64,000 bases of DNA from Paraburkholderia solitsugae. Lineage in GTDB: Bacteria; Pseudomonadota; Gammaproteobacteria; Burkholderiales; Burkholderiaceae. Below, piece after piece: positions 17,396 through 25,989 of the stretch (its first letter is position 1; each line of letters starts with the position of its first letter). The translations under genes and the position numbers were made by a program. The stretch covers positions 1 through 64,000 of the forward strand of contig NZ_WOEY01000153.1 of NCBI RefSeq assembly GCF_013177695.1. The letters run 5' to 3'. Under the pieces are notes generated by a model, which was given only the letters and a program-made list of their open reading frames with translations, was not told the origin of the DNA and did not search any database.

Positions 17396-17863
17396 ATGAG
17401 CACGAAGCACAGCAAAAAAGAACATCTTGAAGCCGCGGCGTCACATCACGAGCAGGCCTCGCGATATCACCGCGCTGCGTCGCGGCATTTCGAAGCCGGT
17501 AAAGACTATGCCCATGCCGCACACGAGGCGATGATGGCCCACGGCCACACCCTGCACGCGATCGATCAGGCACACGACGCGGGGGCACACAGCGCCGGTA
17601 CGCCGCCTGTACCACCGGCATCGCCTGGAGCAACCGGCTCGGGCGCAGACGGTGCAAACGCGGCAAAACTTCACGCAACGGCAGCGGAGCTTCACGATCA
17701 AGCGGCGCAGCATATGCGCCACGCCGTCAAGCTCTTCGATCAGGACCGCAGCGCAGTCGCCCACGACGCGCAGCTAGCGCTCACCCTGGCACTGCGCGCT
17801 TTGTCCCATGGCAACGAAGCAGCCAAACTATTTATCAAGCTCACGCCCGCCGAAGCTTCGTGA
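17396..17863 (+). CDS. His/Ala-rich hypothetical protein (155 aa)
   Basis: CAGGAG precedes the ATG. The product has two Ala/His-rich helical halves (HHEQASRYHRAASRHFEAGK near residue 18; AAELHDQAAQHMRHAVKLFD near 95), which look like internal repeats. They are joined by a Gly/Pro/Ala linker (residues 63-85). There is no signal peptide. The many histidines could bind metal, but no defined motif is present. It is followed at once by a strong terminator, so it is a single-gene unit. Function unknown. Confidence 0.65.
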   Translation: MSTKHSKKEHLEAAASHHEQASRYHRAASRHFEAGKDYAHAAHEAMMAHGHTLHAIDQAHDAGAHSAGTPPVPPASPGATGSGADGANAAKLHATAAELHDQAAQHMRHAVKLFDQDRSAVAHDAQLALTLALRALSHGNEAAKLFIKLTPAEAS

Positions 17864-17865
17864 GT

Positions 17866-17898
17866 GATGTTTACGGCCAGCGCGCGGCCGTAAACATC
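17866..17898. terminator. Bidirectional hairpin terminator
   Basis: GATGTTTACGGCC and GGCCGTAAACATC form a perfect 13-bp stem with a 7-nt loop, starting three bases after the stop codon of the 155-aa protein and lying before the convergent zinc-ribbon gene. Confidence 0.65.
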
Positions 17899-17940
17899 AG
17901 CGCTCAGTGCGCACGGCTGAATCCAGCGTTCCCCTCGAGG

Positions 17941-18324
17941 CTATGACTTCCGGTCCAGCAAGTCCGCCGCAATAGACTTCGCATGCGCGACGGCCTCGTG
18001 CGCATCAGGGAAGACACCGAGCTCTTCCCAATGCTCTTCGACCGCGTAAGTCCCCCTGGTACCGAGAGCCCTTTGTACGCGCAATTGCGCCGCGTACTTG
18101 CCGTCCTCCAAAGGTCGGGCCGTTGCAATCACTTTGTGTGGGAGATCCGATCGCTCCGGTTGAACCAACTCAACAGGACCGCCCGGCGCGCCGATATCGT
18201 TCAACGCGTTCCTCGTTTTGCAGTCTGGGCAGTAGAAGCACCACCCTTCGTTCTCTTGAACGGATCTGACCTGCCCGCGGGCCAGCACAGCGCGACATTC
18301 AACGTTTTCGCAGATGAAGGGCAT
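17941..18324 (-). CDS. Zinc-ribbon hypothetical protein (127 aa)
   Basis: The N-terminus has Cys5, Cys10, Cys29, Cys32 and Cys35 (C-x4-C and C-x2-C-x2-C), fitting a small zinc ribbon. The rest is alpha/beta, with a KVIATARPLEDGKYAAQLRV strand region and a C-terminal VFPDAHEAVAHAKSIAADLL helix. It resembles small uncharacterised proteins of Burkholderiaceae. It is convergent with the His/Ala-rich gene, with no operon partner. Confidence 0.65.
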   Translation of the reverse strand: MPFICENVECRAVLARGQVRSVQENEGWCFYCPDCKTRNALNDIGAPGGPVELVQPERSDLPHKVIATARPLEDGKYAAQLRVQRALGTRGTYAVEEHWEELGVFPDAHEAVAHAKSIAADLLDRKS

Positions 18325-18453
18325 AGCAGTCTCCGGAGTTGTTTGCGAGAAATCCTAGCATGACCGCCGACAGTCAACCATCAGCATTGTTGCCGTGCCT
18401 GTTCCGCGCGCTAGCGGCCGGGCGTCATCCCCGCCCGCTCCCCAGGAAAACCC

Positions 18454-19911
18454 TCAAGCACGGGTCGGTGCGATCGCGGCACGTGGCCGCAGCGTCGCCA
18501 TGATCAGGTACATGCCGCCGCCGATCACCACGCCGAAGAACCATCCATAGGTATTCCACCAGACCGGCAGCAAGTTGGTGAAGTTAGGCAGGAAGGTCGA
18601 AAACACACTGCCGACCGCCGCGGACACCAGCGCGTTGATATTCCAGCCGCCTTCGTAGCGGTACTCGCCGTACTCCTGGTAGAGCGCCGCGACGTTGATG
18701 TTGCCCTTGGCCACCAGGTAGTAGTCCACCAGAATGATCCCCAGCAGCGGGCCCATCGTGGCGCCGATCGCGTTGACGAAGTGCGCGGCGTTGCCTTCCC
18801 ATGGCGCAAACGGATAGAGCACCAGCGCGATGGCCGCGGCGATGTAGCCGCCCTTCTTGAAGCTGATCTGCTTGGGGAACGTGTTGGAGATGTCGAACGC
18901 GGCCGAGACGAAATTGGCCACCACGTTAATGCCCAGCGTGGCGACTGCGAAGGTCAGCGCCGCGATGAGCGCCAGCACCCAACTGTCGAACTTGGCCGAG
19001 ATCTGTTCGGGGTGGAGCAGGACTTCGCCGTACACCTTGAAGGCCGCGATGGTGGTGACACCGGCGACCAGCGAGAACGCGATCAGGTTGATCGGCAGGC
19101 CCCACAGATTGCCCTTCTTCACTGCGTCGCGGTTTTTCGCGTAGCGCGAGAAGTCGCAGAAGTTCAGGTATAGCGCCGCGAAGTAGGTGATCCAGGTTGC
19201 GCCCACTGCCATCAGCGCCCAGAACGAGCCTGGCTCGCCGCTAACGCCGGCGTCGCCGGTCTTCTGGAGCAGCACGTCCATCGGAATGCCATGGGTGAAC
19301 GAGAAGCCGCCGGCCTTAACGCATAAGCCGATCGCCAGGATCAGCATCGCGACCCACACTGCCGGACCGGCCCAGTCCTGGAACTTGCGCACCGTCTCCA
19401 TGCCCTTCTGGATGATGAGCAACTGCAGCGCCCAGATGATTACGTAGCAGATCACCTCCAGCCCTGAGTGGCCGAGCCACTGCGTGCCCTTGTGGAACGC
19501 CATCAGGCTGTCGCTGCGGATCAGCAGCGCAACCATCGCGCCCGACGCGGCGGCCGTCTGTGCGCCGTACCAGAAGCAGGCCACCACGGCGCGCACCATG
19601 GCTGCCAGGTTGGCGCCCCACACGCCAAAGGAGGCGCGCGCCAGCACCGGATAAGGCACGCCGGTCTTCTCGCCGGCGTAGCCGATCAGGTTCATGAGCG
19701 CGAAGATCACCAGCGAGCCGAGCCCGATCGCCAGCACGAAGTTGATAAAGCTGCCGCACAGCAGGAACAGGCTGGCGGCGAGGTAGTAGCCCCAGAGGCT
19801 GTGCACGTCCGAGGTCCAGACGTTGAAGATGCTGAAGGCCCCCCAGTTGCGCTGCCTGGCGGGCGCGAGATCTTCGTTGTAGAGGCCGGGGGAAGGATCG
19901 CGGATTTCCAT
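18454..19911 (-). CDS. NCS1-family permease (nucleobase/hydantoin/allantoin type)
   Basis: The 485-residue protein has about twelve hydrophobic segments. It opens with NEDLAPARQRNWGAFSIFNVWTSD in the pattern of NCS1 symporters, where this region binds substrate and cation. Further family features are FWYGAQTAAASGAMV, ATWITYFAALYLNFCDFSRY and GPLLGIILVDYYLV. These permeases import cytosine, allantoin, hydantoins or thiamine precursors with Na+ or H+. The neighbours give no clue to the substrate. GGAG lies just upstream of the ATG. Confidence 0.88.
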   Translation of the reverse strand: MEIRDPSPGLYNEDLAPARQRNWGAFSIFNVWTSDVHSLWGYYLAASLFLLCGSFINFVLAIGLGSLVIFALMNLIGYAGEKTGVPYPVLARASFGVWGANLAAMVRAVVACFWYGAQTAAASGAMVALLIRSDSLMAFHKGTQWLGHSGLEVICYVIIWALQLLIIQKGMETVRKFQDWAGPAVWVAMLILAIGLCVKAGGFSFTHGIPMDVLLQKTGDAGVSGEPGSFWALMAVGATWITYFAALYLNFCDFSRYAKNRDAVKKGNLWGLPINLIAFSLVAGVTTIAAFKVYGEVLLHPEQISAKFDSWVLALIAALTFAVATLGINVVANFVSAAFDISNTFPKQISFKKGGYIAAAIALVLYPFAPWEGNAAHFVNAIGATMGPLLGIILVDYYLVAKGNINVAALYQEYGEYRYEGGWNINALVSAAVGSVFSTFLPNFTNLLPVWWNTYGWFFGVVIGGGMYLIMATLRPRAAIAPTRA

Positions 19912-20366
19912 CTGTCATCTCCTTTGCGTTCGTGGAACTGAGGAAACACCGCCGGGCACTCCTGGGTGGAGCTGCCCCCGCGTCTGAAGCCAGTGGGAAT
20001 GTAAGAACTGTATGTGCTTTGCAGCATCGTTTCGAATGGATTAACCCTGATCGAGATGCGTGCTGGCGTAAGCCAACCGCCCATTCCCACGCAGGATGGG
20101 CGCCATCGCAAGTTCGTCGTGCTCATCCACACGACCTTCCTGCGAAGTTATTATTGCCCGACAAAAAAACGACACCAGCGGGTCGGGTGCTGCCCGCCAC
20201 AGCCGTTTCCGGGTTCCTCATTTCGATCAGTTGGCCCCACCACAGCCGCACTGCCGGAGTCACTGGACCCAACCGGCTAAACCCGTGCTTCATTGAAGGT
20301 CATCGCTGCTGCATCCCGTATCCAACTCACGTATGCTGTGATTGAAATAATGATGCGGTCTTCGGA
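19912..20366. other. Divergent intergenic region, no gene recognised
   Basis: This separates the minus-strand permease from the plus-strand hydrolase and should hold both promoters. Small open frames are present, but none has a ribosome-binding site or conserved motif. No strong palindrome was seen. Confidence 0.5.
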
Positions 20367-21236
20367 ATGCGCGATATGCACTCCACACGTGCAAGGCCCG
20401 TGACCTGTTTCAGCGACAGGCTTTGGAACCCGTTGCTTAGATTTGCGATCCCAGTCTGTGCGTTCGCATGCACGGTCATCACCGCTTTGCCGGCGTATTC
20501 AGGTGAACTGACGCAAGTGCCGGTCCGGGGGCCGCAGACCCAGGCCATCTTCATCGAACAGCCAGCCGGCGCTCCGCCATGGGTCATCGTATTGTTTGCC
20601 GGAGATGAGGGTGTGGTCGCCCTTGACGAAGCCGGCCCGACGACAATGAAGGCAAACTTCCTCCTCCGGACCGCCGGATATTGGACTTCTGCGGGCGATG
20701 CAGCGGCTATAGTCGATGCGCCATCGGATCAATCATCCGGCATGAATGACGCGTTCCGTCTGAGCGAAGTTCACGCTCAAGACTTACACGTTATTGTTGC
20801 AGCGCTCAGGCAACGCTTTCCAGCCGCAAAGATCGCGCTTGTGGGGACCAGCCGGGGCACGATTTCGGTTGGCAATGTGCTCCAACGGGAACCACGGCTG
20901 GCCGACGCGTATGTCCTGACCTCGCCCGTCACGATCGGCATGCGAGGCGAGTCTGGACTTTCTGGCATGCACTGGGACGTCGGCGCTAGGCCGGTCCTGG
21001 TGGTGTCGAACGAAAATGACGGCTGTCGGGTTTCACCGTTTAGCGCAGCCCGCACGCTCGCTGAGGACAACCGGTTTCAGTTCCTGGCGGTATCAAGCAG
21101 CGAGCGCGGCAGGGGTCGCGCCGATGAATGCGGGGCGCAGTCGCCGCATGGCTTTCTTGGCATCGAGACGCAGGTGCTGTCCGCCGTCTCACGATGGCTC
21201 GCAGATCCGGGTTCAGTTGGGACCCTGCCGCACTAG
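20367..21236 (+). CDS. Exported alpha/beta-hydrolase-like protein
   Basis: The 289-residue product has an N-terminal hydrophobic segment near residues 23-42 (LLRFAIPVCAFACTVITALP), a signal peptide or anchor. The nucleophile elbow GTSRGT near residue 160 is followed by a strand with VLVVSNENDGCRVSP, placing the acid residue, and SPHGFLG near residue 262 supplies a likely catalytic His. Esterase or peptidase activity in the periplasm is plausible; the substrate is unknown. The start may be the second ATG, four codons later. Confidence 0.68.
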   Translation: MRDMHSTRARPVTCFSDRLWNPLLRFAIPVCAFACTVITALPAYSGELTQVPVRGPQTQAIFIEQPAGAPPWVIVLFAGDEGVVALDEAGPTTMKANFLLRTAGYWTSAGDAAAIVDAPSDQSSGMNDAFRLSEVHAQDLHVIVAALRQRFPAAKIALVGTSRGTISVGNVLQREPRLADAYVLTSPVTIGMRGESGLSGMHWDVGARPVLVVSNENDGCRVSPFSAARTLAEDNRFQFLAVSSSERGRGRADECGAQSPHGFLGIETQVLSAVSRWLADPGSVGTLPH

Positions 21237-21456
21237 CAGTGTCGTCTCGATGACACGGCAGAAGTTCGCGATGCGCGATCCTGTGTGGCTTTTTCGCGAC
21301 GTCCTTTCGGCCCAGGTATGGCAACAGGCACGTCCTGCAAGCCTCGGCAAGGCGACCGAACACTTCATACAAAATACCCGATTTGCACCCGCGGCGAGCT
21401 TGGATAGCATGAACACACACGTCAGCGTCCCCAACGTTCGGCGTGTGTGTTTGTTC

Positions 21457-21483
21457 GCCGCAGCATCGTCTGCGGCTTTTTTT
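21457..21483 (+). terminator. Rho-independent terminator
   Basis: GCCGCAG-CATCGT-CTGCGGC is followed by seven T. It is a perfect 7-bp stem on the plus strand, lying 220 bp past the hydrolase stop and just before the convergent MFS gene end. Confidence 0.7.
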
Positions 21484-21496
21484 AACAGACGACAAA

Positions 21497-23071
21497 TCAA
21501 GCGTGTTCTCGATCACTCGTCATCACGCGCGCAAGCCCCTCGCGATCCGCCGACGAATCCTCGTCGGCACGCGTGCGGCCAAGAATGACGAACACTGCAA
21601 TCGCGCACAGCAGCGTAACGACGGTCAACCCACCCAGCAGAAGACCGAACGCATCGGCATAGATGTGCAGCAACGCTGCGCGAGGGACGTCCGGCAGGAG
21701 CGCCGATGCGCGATTGAGATCGCCTGCAGCCAATCGTGCAGCGGCTTCGCCCACCTCGCCGGATAAAGCATGGGGTCTCAGGGTCGACTGCACGCGTGCC
21801 TGCGTGAGCGCGGCCAGAATTGCGCTGACCGTTGCGAGTGCAATGCATTCGCCCGCAACACGCGTGGTGCTGAAAATACCCGTCGCCATCCCGGCACGCT
21901 CCTTCGGCACGACGCTCACCGACAGTCCGTCCATCAATCCCCAAGGCATCCCTGCACCAACACCGATGGTGAGCAACGGCGCGATCGCTGCATTGCTCGC
22001 ACCCCCGCCCAACACCATGGTCAGCCAGTACAGGCCGGCCGTGGCGATCAACAGGCCGATACCCGAGATGACACCGGCGGACATACAGCGCGTTAGTGTC
22101 GCGGCGACAAGCGGCACGACGAGCATCGGTGCGGACAGCGCGAGCATCAGCAAGCCCGCGTCGATCTCGCTGTAGCCGTCGATACCCACGAAACGCAGCG
22201 GCAGCACGACGAGCAGCACGATGTAGCAGTAGCAGGTCGCAATAGGCAGCACTTGCACGCCGACAAAACGCGGATAACGGAACAAAGACAGATCAAGCAT
22301 GGGCCGCGCGACGCGCGTTTCGATGATCCAGAACGCGGCAGCCAGCAGTGCCGCGCCCAACAGAAATCCGACGACGAGTGGGTTCGACCAGCCACTCTCC
22401 GAGGACTGGATCACGCCGAACGTGAAGCACGACAATGCGCCGGTAAACGTTGCGATTCCCGCCCAGTCGATACGCTGCGCGTCCGGGTCGCGCGATTCAC
22501 GCATCTGCGGCACGCCGAACAACAGCGACAGGACGCCCACCACGGCACCCGTCGCGAAGATCGCTCGCCAACCGAAGCGCTCGATCATGAACCCCGCTAG
22601 CACAGGCCCGAATGCAAGCCCAAGCCCGAAGGTCGTGCCGAGCAGACTGAATGCCCGGGTGCGCGCGCGGCCATCGAACTCCTGCGCGAGGGCCGCCGTC
22701 CCACCCGCCAGCGCGGCCGCGGCGGCAACGCCCTGCGTGGCGCTCAGCAGATCGACAACCAGGATCGACGGTGCGAAGCCGAGCAACAGCGAGACCAGCG
22801 CGAATCCGCTTACGCCGATCGCAAATAAGCGCTTGCGTCCAAACCGGTCCGCGAGCGCCCCCGCCGCCATCAGCAAGCTACCAAAGGTCAGCATGAACGC
22901 GTTCGTGATCCAGTTCATCTCGACCGGGCCACCCGCGAGTTCCCGGCCGATCGCGGGCGTTGCCAGCGCACCCGCCGAAAAACTGAGCGGCAACGCGAGC
23001 GCAGCGAGACAAACGGCCGTGAGAATGGCGACCGGCCGCCCCAATGAAACGGAAGAAAAAGTGTGGCTCAT
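21497..23071 (-). CDS. MFS drug-efflux-type transporter (DHA2/EmrB-QacA)
   Basis: The 524-residue protein has about fourteen membrane helices. Motif A occurs as GALADRFGRKRLFAIGV after helix 2, and helix 5 shows the antiporter motif C region (LLGTTFGLGLAFGPVLAGFMIERFGWR, in two overlapping parts). This is the drug:H+ antiporter 2 pattern. No membrane-fusion partner is nearby, so it probably works alone in the inner membrane. It is divergent from the LysR gene at 23238, the likely regulator. Confidence 0.88.
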   Translation of the reverse strand: MSHTFSSVSLGRPVAILTAVCLAALALPLSFSAGALATPAIGRELAGGPVEMNWITNAFMLTFGSLLMAAGALADRFGRKRLFAIGVSGFALVSLLLGFAPSILVVDLLSATQGVAAAAALAGGTAALAQEFDGRARTRAFSLLGTTFGLGLAFGPVLAGFMIERFGWRAIFATGAVVGVLSLLFGVPQMRESRDPDAQRIDWAGIATFTGALSCFTFGVIQSSESGWSNPLVVGFLLGAALLAAAFWIIETRVARPMLDLSLFRYPRFVGVQVLPIATCYCYIVLLVVLPLRFVGIDGYSEIDAGLLMLALSAPMLVVPLVAATLTRCMSAGVISGIGLLIATAGLYWLTMVLGGGASNAAIAPLLTIGVGAGMPWGLMDGLSVSVVPKERAGMATGIFSTTRVAGECIALATVSAILAALTQARVQSTLRPHALSGEVGEAAARLAAGDLNRASALLPDVPRAALLHIYADAFGLLLGGLTVVTLLCAIAVFVILGRTRADEDSSADREGLARVMTSDREHA

Positions 23072-23237
23072 CGACGCTCCCCAAAGAAAGCCGGTCCGCG
23101 CTACGTCTCCTCGACGCGCACTCCCGGCAGAGCGATCAACGATAATCCGGATTCAATCAGATAAAAACCATGTGGAATTCCGCTGATAAAGGAGTTAAAT
23201 TCCTGAATTGAGTCGGCTTAATGGGTGTCGGAGCGGG

Positions 23238-24128
23238 ATGGATAACCTCAACGGAATCGTCGCATTTGTGCGCACGGCGGAGGCGCTTAGCTTCGTCGCC
23301 GCCGGCCACAAGCTTGGCGTCTCGGCTTCGGCGGTCGGCAAGACGATTGCAAAGCTGGAGCAATCGCTCGGCGTGCGGCTCTTTCACCGCACCACACGAA
23401 AGGTCACGCTCACCGATGAGGGACGTCACTTCTACGATCGCTGTCACCGGATACTGGAAGATCTACGCGATGCCCAGGATGTGCTGTCGGAGGCGGCACA
23501 AACGCCACGCGGCAAGCTGCGCGTCAGCCTACCCGCGATCGGCTATCGATTCCTGTTGCCCGCACTGCCGGAATTCACGCGGCTCTATCCTGATGTCGAA
23601 CTGGATCTGGATTTCAACGACCGGCTCGTGGACGTCGTCGAAGGCGGTTTCGACGCCGTCATTCGCAGCGGCACGCTGACAGATTCGAGCCTGATGTCAC
23701 GCCGTCTCGGCGCATTCTGCTTCATGCTGTGCGCTTCGCCTGGTTATCTCGCGCAAGCTGGCGTGCCGCGCACGCTGCGCGACCTGGAAGTGCACGCGTG
23801 CGTGCGCTACCGTTTTCCAACAACGGGGAAGCTTCAGCCGTGGGAACTGTTGGCGGATGGTGGTGAGCCTGCGAACCTGCGCACCGCGATCACCTGCAAC
23901 AACATGGAAGCGCTGCGCGAGGCTGTCATCGCGGACTTCGGCATTGGGTACATGCCGGACTTTCTGGCACACGACGCGCTCGCGACGGGCAAGCTCACGA
24001 CGTTGCTCGACGAACATCGGATCGCCCCAGGACAGTTCTCGATCCTATGGCCATCGAGTCGGCAGTTGTCGCCGAAGCTTAGGGTGTTCGTCGATTTCAT
24101 GTGCGCGAAACTGTTTAAGGGCCTGTGA
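23238..24128 (+). CDS. LysR-family transcriptional regulator
   Basis: The 296-residue product starts at MDNLNGIVAFVRTAEALSF, the usual LysR opening, with GGAG in front. HTH: SFVAAGHKLGVSASAVGKTI; then LEQSLGVRLFHRTTRKVTLT. The effector domain (about 90-290) follows the CrgA/AaeR-like subgroup pattern, with DVVEGGFDAVIRSG. It reads away from the MFS transporter with 166 bp between them, the typical LysR target arrangement. Confidence 0.9.
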   Translation: MDNLNGIVAFVRTAEALSFVAAGHKLGVSASAVGKTIAKLEQSLGVRLFHRTTRKVTLTDEGRHFYDRCHRILEDLRDAQDVLSEAAQTPRGKLRVSLPAIGYRFLLPALPEFTRLYPDVELDLDFNDRLVDVVEGGFDAVIRSGTLTDSSLMSRRLGAFCFMLCASPGYLAQAGVPRTLRDLEVHACVRYRFPTTGKLQPWELLADGGEPANLRTAITCNNMEALREAVIADFGIGYMPDFLAHDALATGKLTTLLDEHRIAPGQFSILWPSSRQLSPKLRVFVDFMCAKLFKGL

Positions 24129-24225
24129 ATCGGCGGCTCACGACGTTTTGCGTCACGTATAGGCGAAAGTCGGCGATCTGTCCTGGAGCGGACGCTTGAG
24201 TGTTTGCCTGCGCATATACCAAAAT

Positions 24226-25203
24226 TTATGCTCCCCTCTTATAGAGCGCTTTCAACTGTGACAACTCTTCCATAAATTTATTCTTAAGTTCCTGCGGCCC
24301 TACGATTTTCAAATTTGAACCGTATCCCAGCAGCTTCCGCGCGCCGTGCTCGATGGATTCGATGGGCATCAAAAACTCTTTCCATCCTGATGGCACCTCC
24401 GCACTACCTGCACCCTGCAAAACTGGAGCGGTTTCAATACGCGCGTTGGCCAACCAATTCTCGCCCCGCGGCGACACGGCAATATGTGCCGTCAACCGAT
24501 AAAGATCGGTCTCGTACCGGTTCATGGCGTCGCGCCAGTGCTTCGCCAGATCAAATCGCGCAGGACGCTTGAAACGGCGGCGGGAGGACTTGAGTTCACT
24601 AATATTCGCTAGCCGAAAGGTCAGTGCGCCGGGCCTGCCCACCACCTTGGCAATCAGGTACCAGGTACCTCCCTTGAGCACCAAACCGAGCGGCTCAAGT
24701 TCGCGGCGGGATAAACCATGCCAACTCTCATACTTCACTTCGATACGGTACGAGCTCCACACGGCATTGGCGACTTCACGCAGAAATAACGGCGTTTCTT
24801 GCGCACGGTACCAATCCACAGTGTCAATGTGCAGTCGGCTGGCGACACGATCAGCCTGCTCGCGCGAGTCCGGAGGCAGGCTGGCAATCATCTTTAGCCG
24901 CGCAGAGGTTGCCATGCCGTCCAAGCCCAGTTCTGTCGCAGGCCCAGGCAAACCTGCCAGAAACAGCGCGTGCGCTTCGTACTCCGTGAGCCCTGTGAGA
25001 TCGGTACTCCAACCCTCGCGCAATTGAAATCCCCCATTGCGACCTCGATCCCCCAAAATCGGCACGCCAGCAGTGGAAAGCTGATCGATATCGCGCAAGA
25101 TCGTGCGCTCGGAAACCTCCAGTGCTTCAGCCAAAGCCGGTGCGGTCATACGCCCGCGCGCTTGCAGCATCATCATGATCGACAAAAGGCGGCTGGCTTT
25201 CAT
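24226..25203 (-). CDS. WYL-domain transcriptional regulator (YafY-like)
   Basis: The 325-residue product has an N-terminal HTH (SRLLSIMMMLQARGRM, then VSERTILRDIDQLSTAGVPI) and a WYL-type sensor from about residue 130 (RIEVKYESW, ELEPLGLVLKGGTWYLIAKV), then a WCX-like C-terminus (GWKEFLMPIE). The start at 25203 is preferred over the in-frame GTG at 25212 because GAGGTG sits six bases ahead. It is divergent from the glutathione transferase, and a TGACA/TGTCA half-site cluster overlaps its ribosome-binding site, so autorepression is likely. Confidence 0.88.
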   Translation of the reverse strand: MKASRLLSIMMMLQARGRMTAPALAEALEVSERTILRDIDQLSTAGVPILGDRGRNGGFQLREGWSTDLTGLTEYEAHALFLAGLPGPATELGLDGMATSARLKMIASLPPDSREQADRVASRLHIDTVDWYRAQETPLFLREVANAVWSSYRIEVKYESWHGLSRRELEPLGLVLKGGTWYLIAKVVGRPGALTFRLANISELKSSRRRFKRPARFDLAKHWRDAMNRYETDLYRLTAHIAVSPRGENWLANARIETAPVLQGAGSAEVPSGWKEFLMPIESIEHGARKLLGYGSNLKIVGPQELKNKFMEELSQLKALYKRGA

Positions 25204-25205
25204 AA

Positions 25206-25244
25206 ATGACACCTCACCTCAAATACATGACATAAGGTGTCATG
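25206..25244. promoter_or_regulatory. TGACA/TGTCA half-site cluster between WYL regulator and GST
   Basis: CATGACA-TAAGG-TGTCATG at 25226-25244 is a perfect 7-bp dyad. A further half-site, ATGACACCT at 25206-25214, pairs with AGGTGTCAT at 25235-25243. The cluster covers the regulator's translation start region and the divergent promoter, as expected for an autoregulated operator. Confidence 0.6.
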
Positions 25245-25302
25245 TTAACGGACTTATTATCTGCCACATCCCTAATCTGCTCGATCAATGCGAAGGTCAA
25301 AC

Positions 25303-25986
25303 ATGGACGAGAGCAAGAGACAAATGAAAATAATTTCCGGCCCCCTGAGCATGTTCGGCGCCAAGGTCGAGATCGCGGCGCACGAGAAGGGCATCGACTT
25401 CGAACTGGTGATGGCTCCGTTTGACCAGTTGCGCGGTTACCACCCCAAACATCCAGATGTATTGCGCGTCAATCCGAAACATCAGGTGCCGGTACTGATA
25501 GACGGCAACCTGGAGATTTTCGATTCCACGCAAATATTTGAGTATCTTGAAGACCTGAAGCCCAATCCCGCCTTATGGCCGGCGCATCCAAAGGCGCGCG
25601 CCATGGCGCGTCAGCTTGAACACTGCTGCGATGAAATCTATTTTCCGCACATTGTCCGACTGATGGGTCTTGAAGATGCGCCGGATGATCCTGCGGCGCA
25701 GACTGCGCGCAACGAAGCGTTGCAATATTATCGACGCATGGAACGCGTTCTTGCGAATCGAGAATTTCTGGCCGAGACCTATTCCTATGCCGACATTGCG
25801 TTTTACATGGCGCAGCTGTTCGGCGCGCGCAAGGGTGCGCCGATAACAGGAGAGACACCCAACCTGCTGGCTTGGCGCGAGCGGATGATCGCACGTCCTG
25901 CCGTGCGAAAAGTTGCCGGTGCTATGGCGGAATATCTTGCCTCGATAGGAAGTGCGGTCCCTGATTTTCTTCAAGGACTTAACTAG
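25303..25986 (+). CDS. Glutathione S-transferase family protein
   Basis: The 227-residue product has an N-terminal thioredoxin fold (KIISGPLSMFGAKVEIAAHE, with Ser in the catalytic position region), the cis-Pro loop HQVPVLIDG and DSTQIFEYLED for gamma-glutamyl binding. The all-helical C-terminal domain includes YSYADIAFYMAQLFGA, the N-capping motif. Role: glutathione conjugation, dehalogenation or ring fission; substrate unknown. ATG 25303 has AAGG in front; ATG 25324 is possible. The IS701 element begins three bases after its stop. Confidence 0.86.
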   Translation: MDESKRQMKIISGPLSMFGAKVEIAAHEKGIDFELVMAPFDQLRGYHPKHPDVLRVNPKHQVPVLIDGNLEIFDSTQIFEYLEDLKPNPALWPAHPKARAMARQLEHCCDEIYFPHIVRLMGLEDAPDDPAAQTARNEALQYYRRMERVLANREFLAETYSYADIAFYMAQLFGARKGAPITGETPNLLAWRERMIARPAVRKVAGAMAEYLASIGSAVPDFLQGLN

Positions 25987-25989
25987 TAC

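Noticed and set aside
21016..21588. Plus-strand frame running from the hydrolase into the MFS gene, ending with a possible leader peptide at the terminator
   Set aside because: It overlaps two well-supported genes; the terminator alone explains the hairpin.
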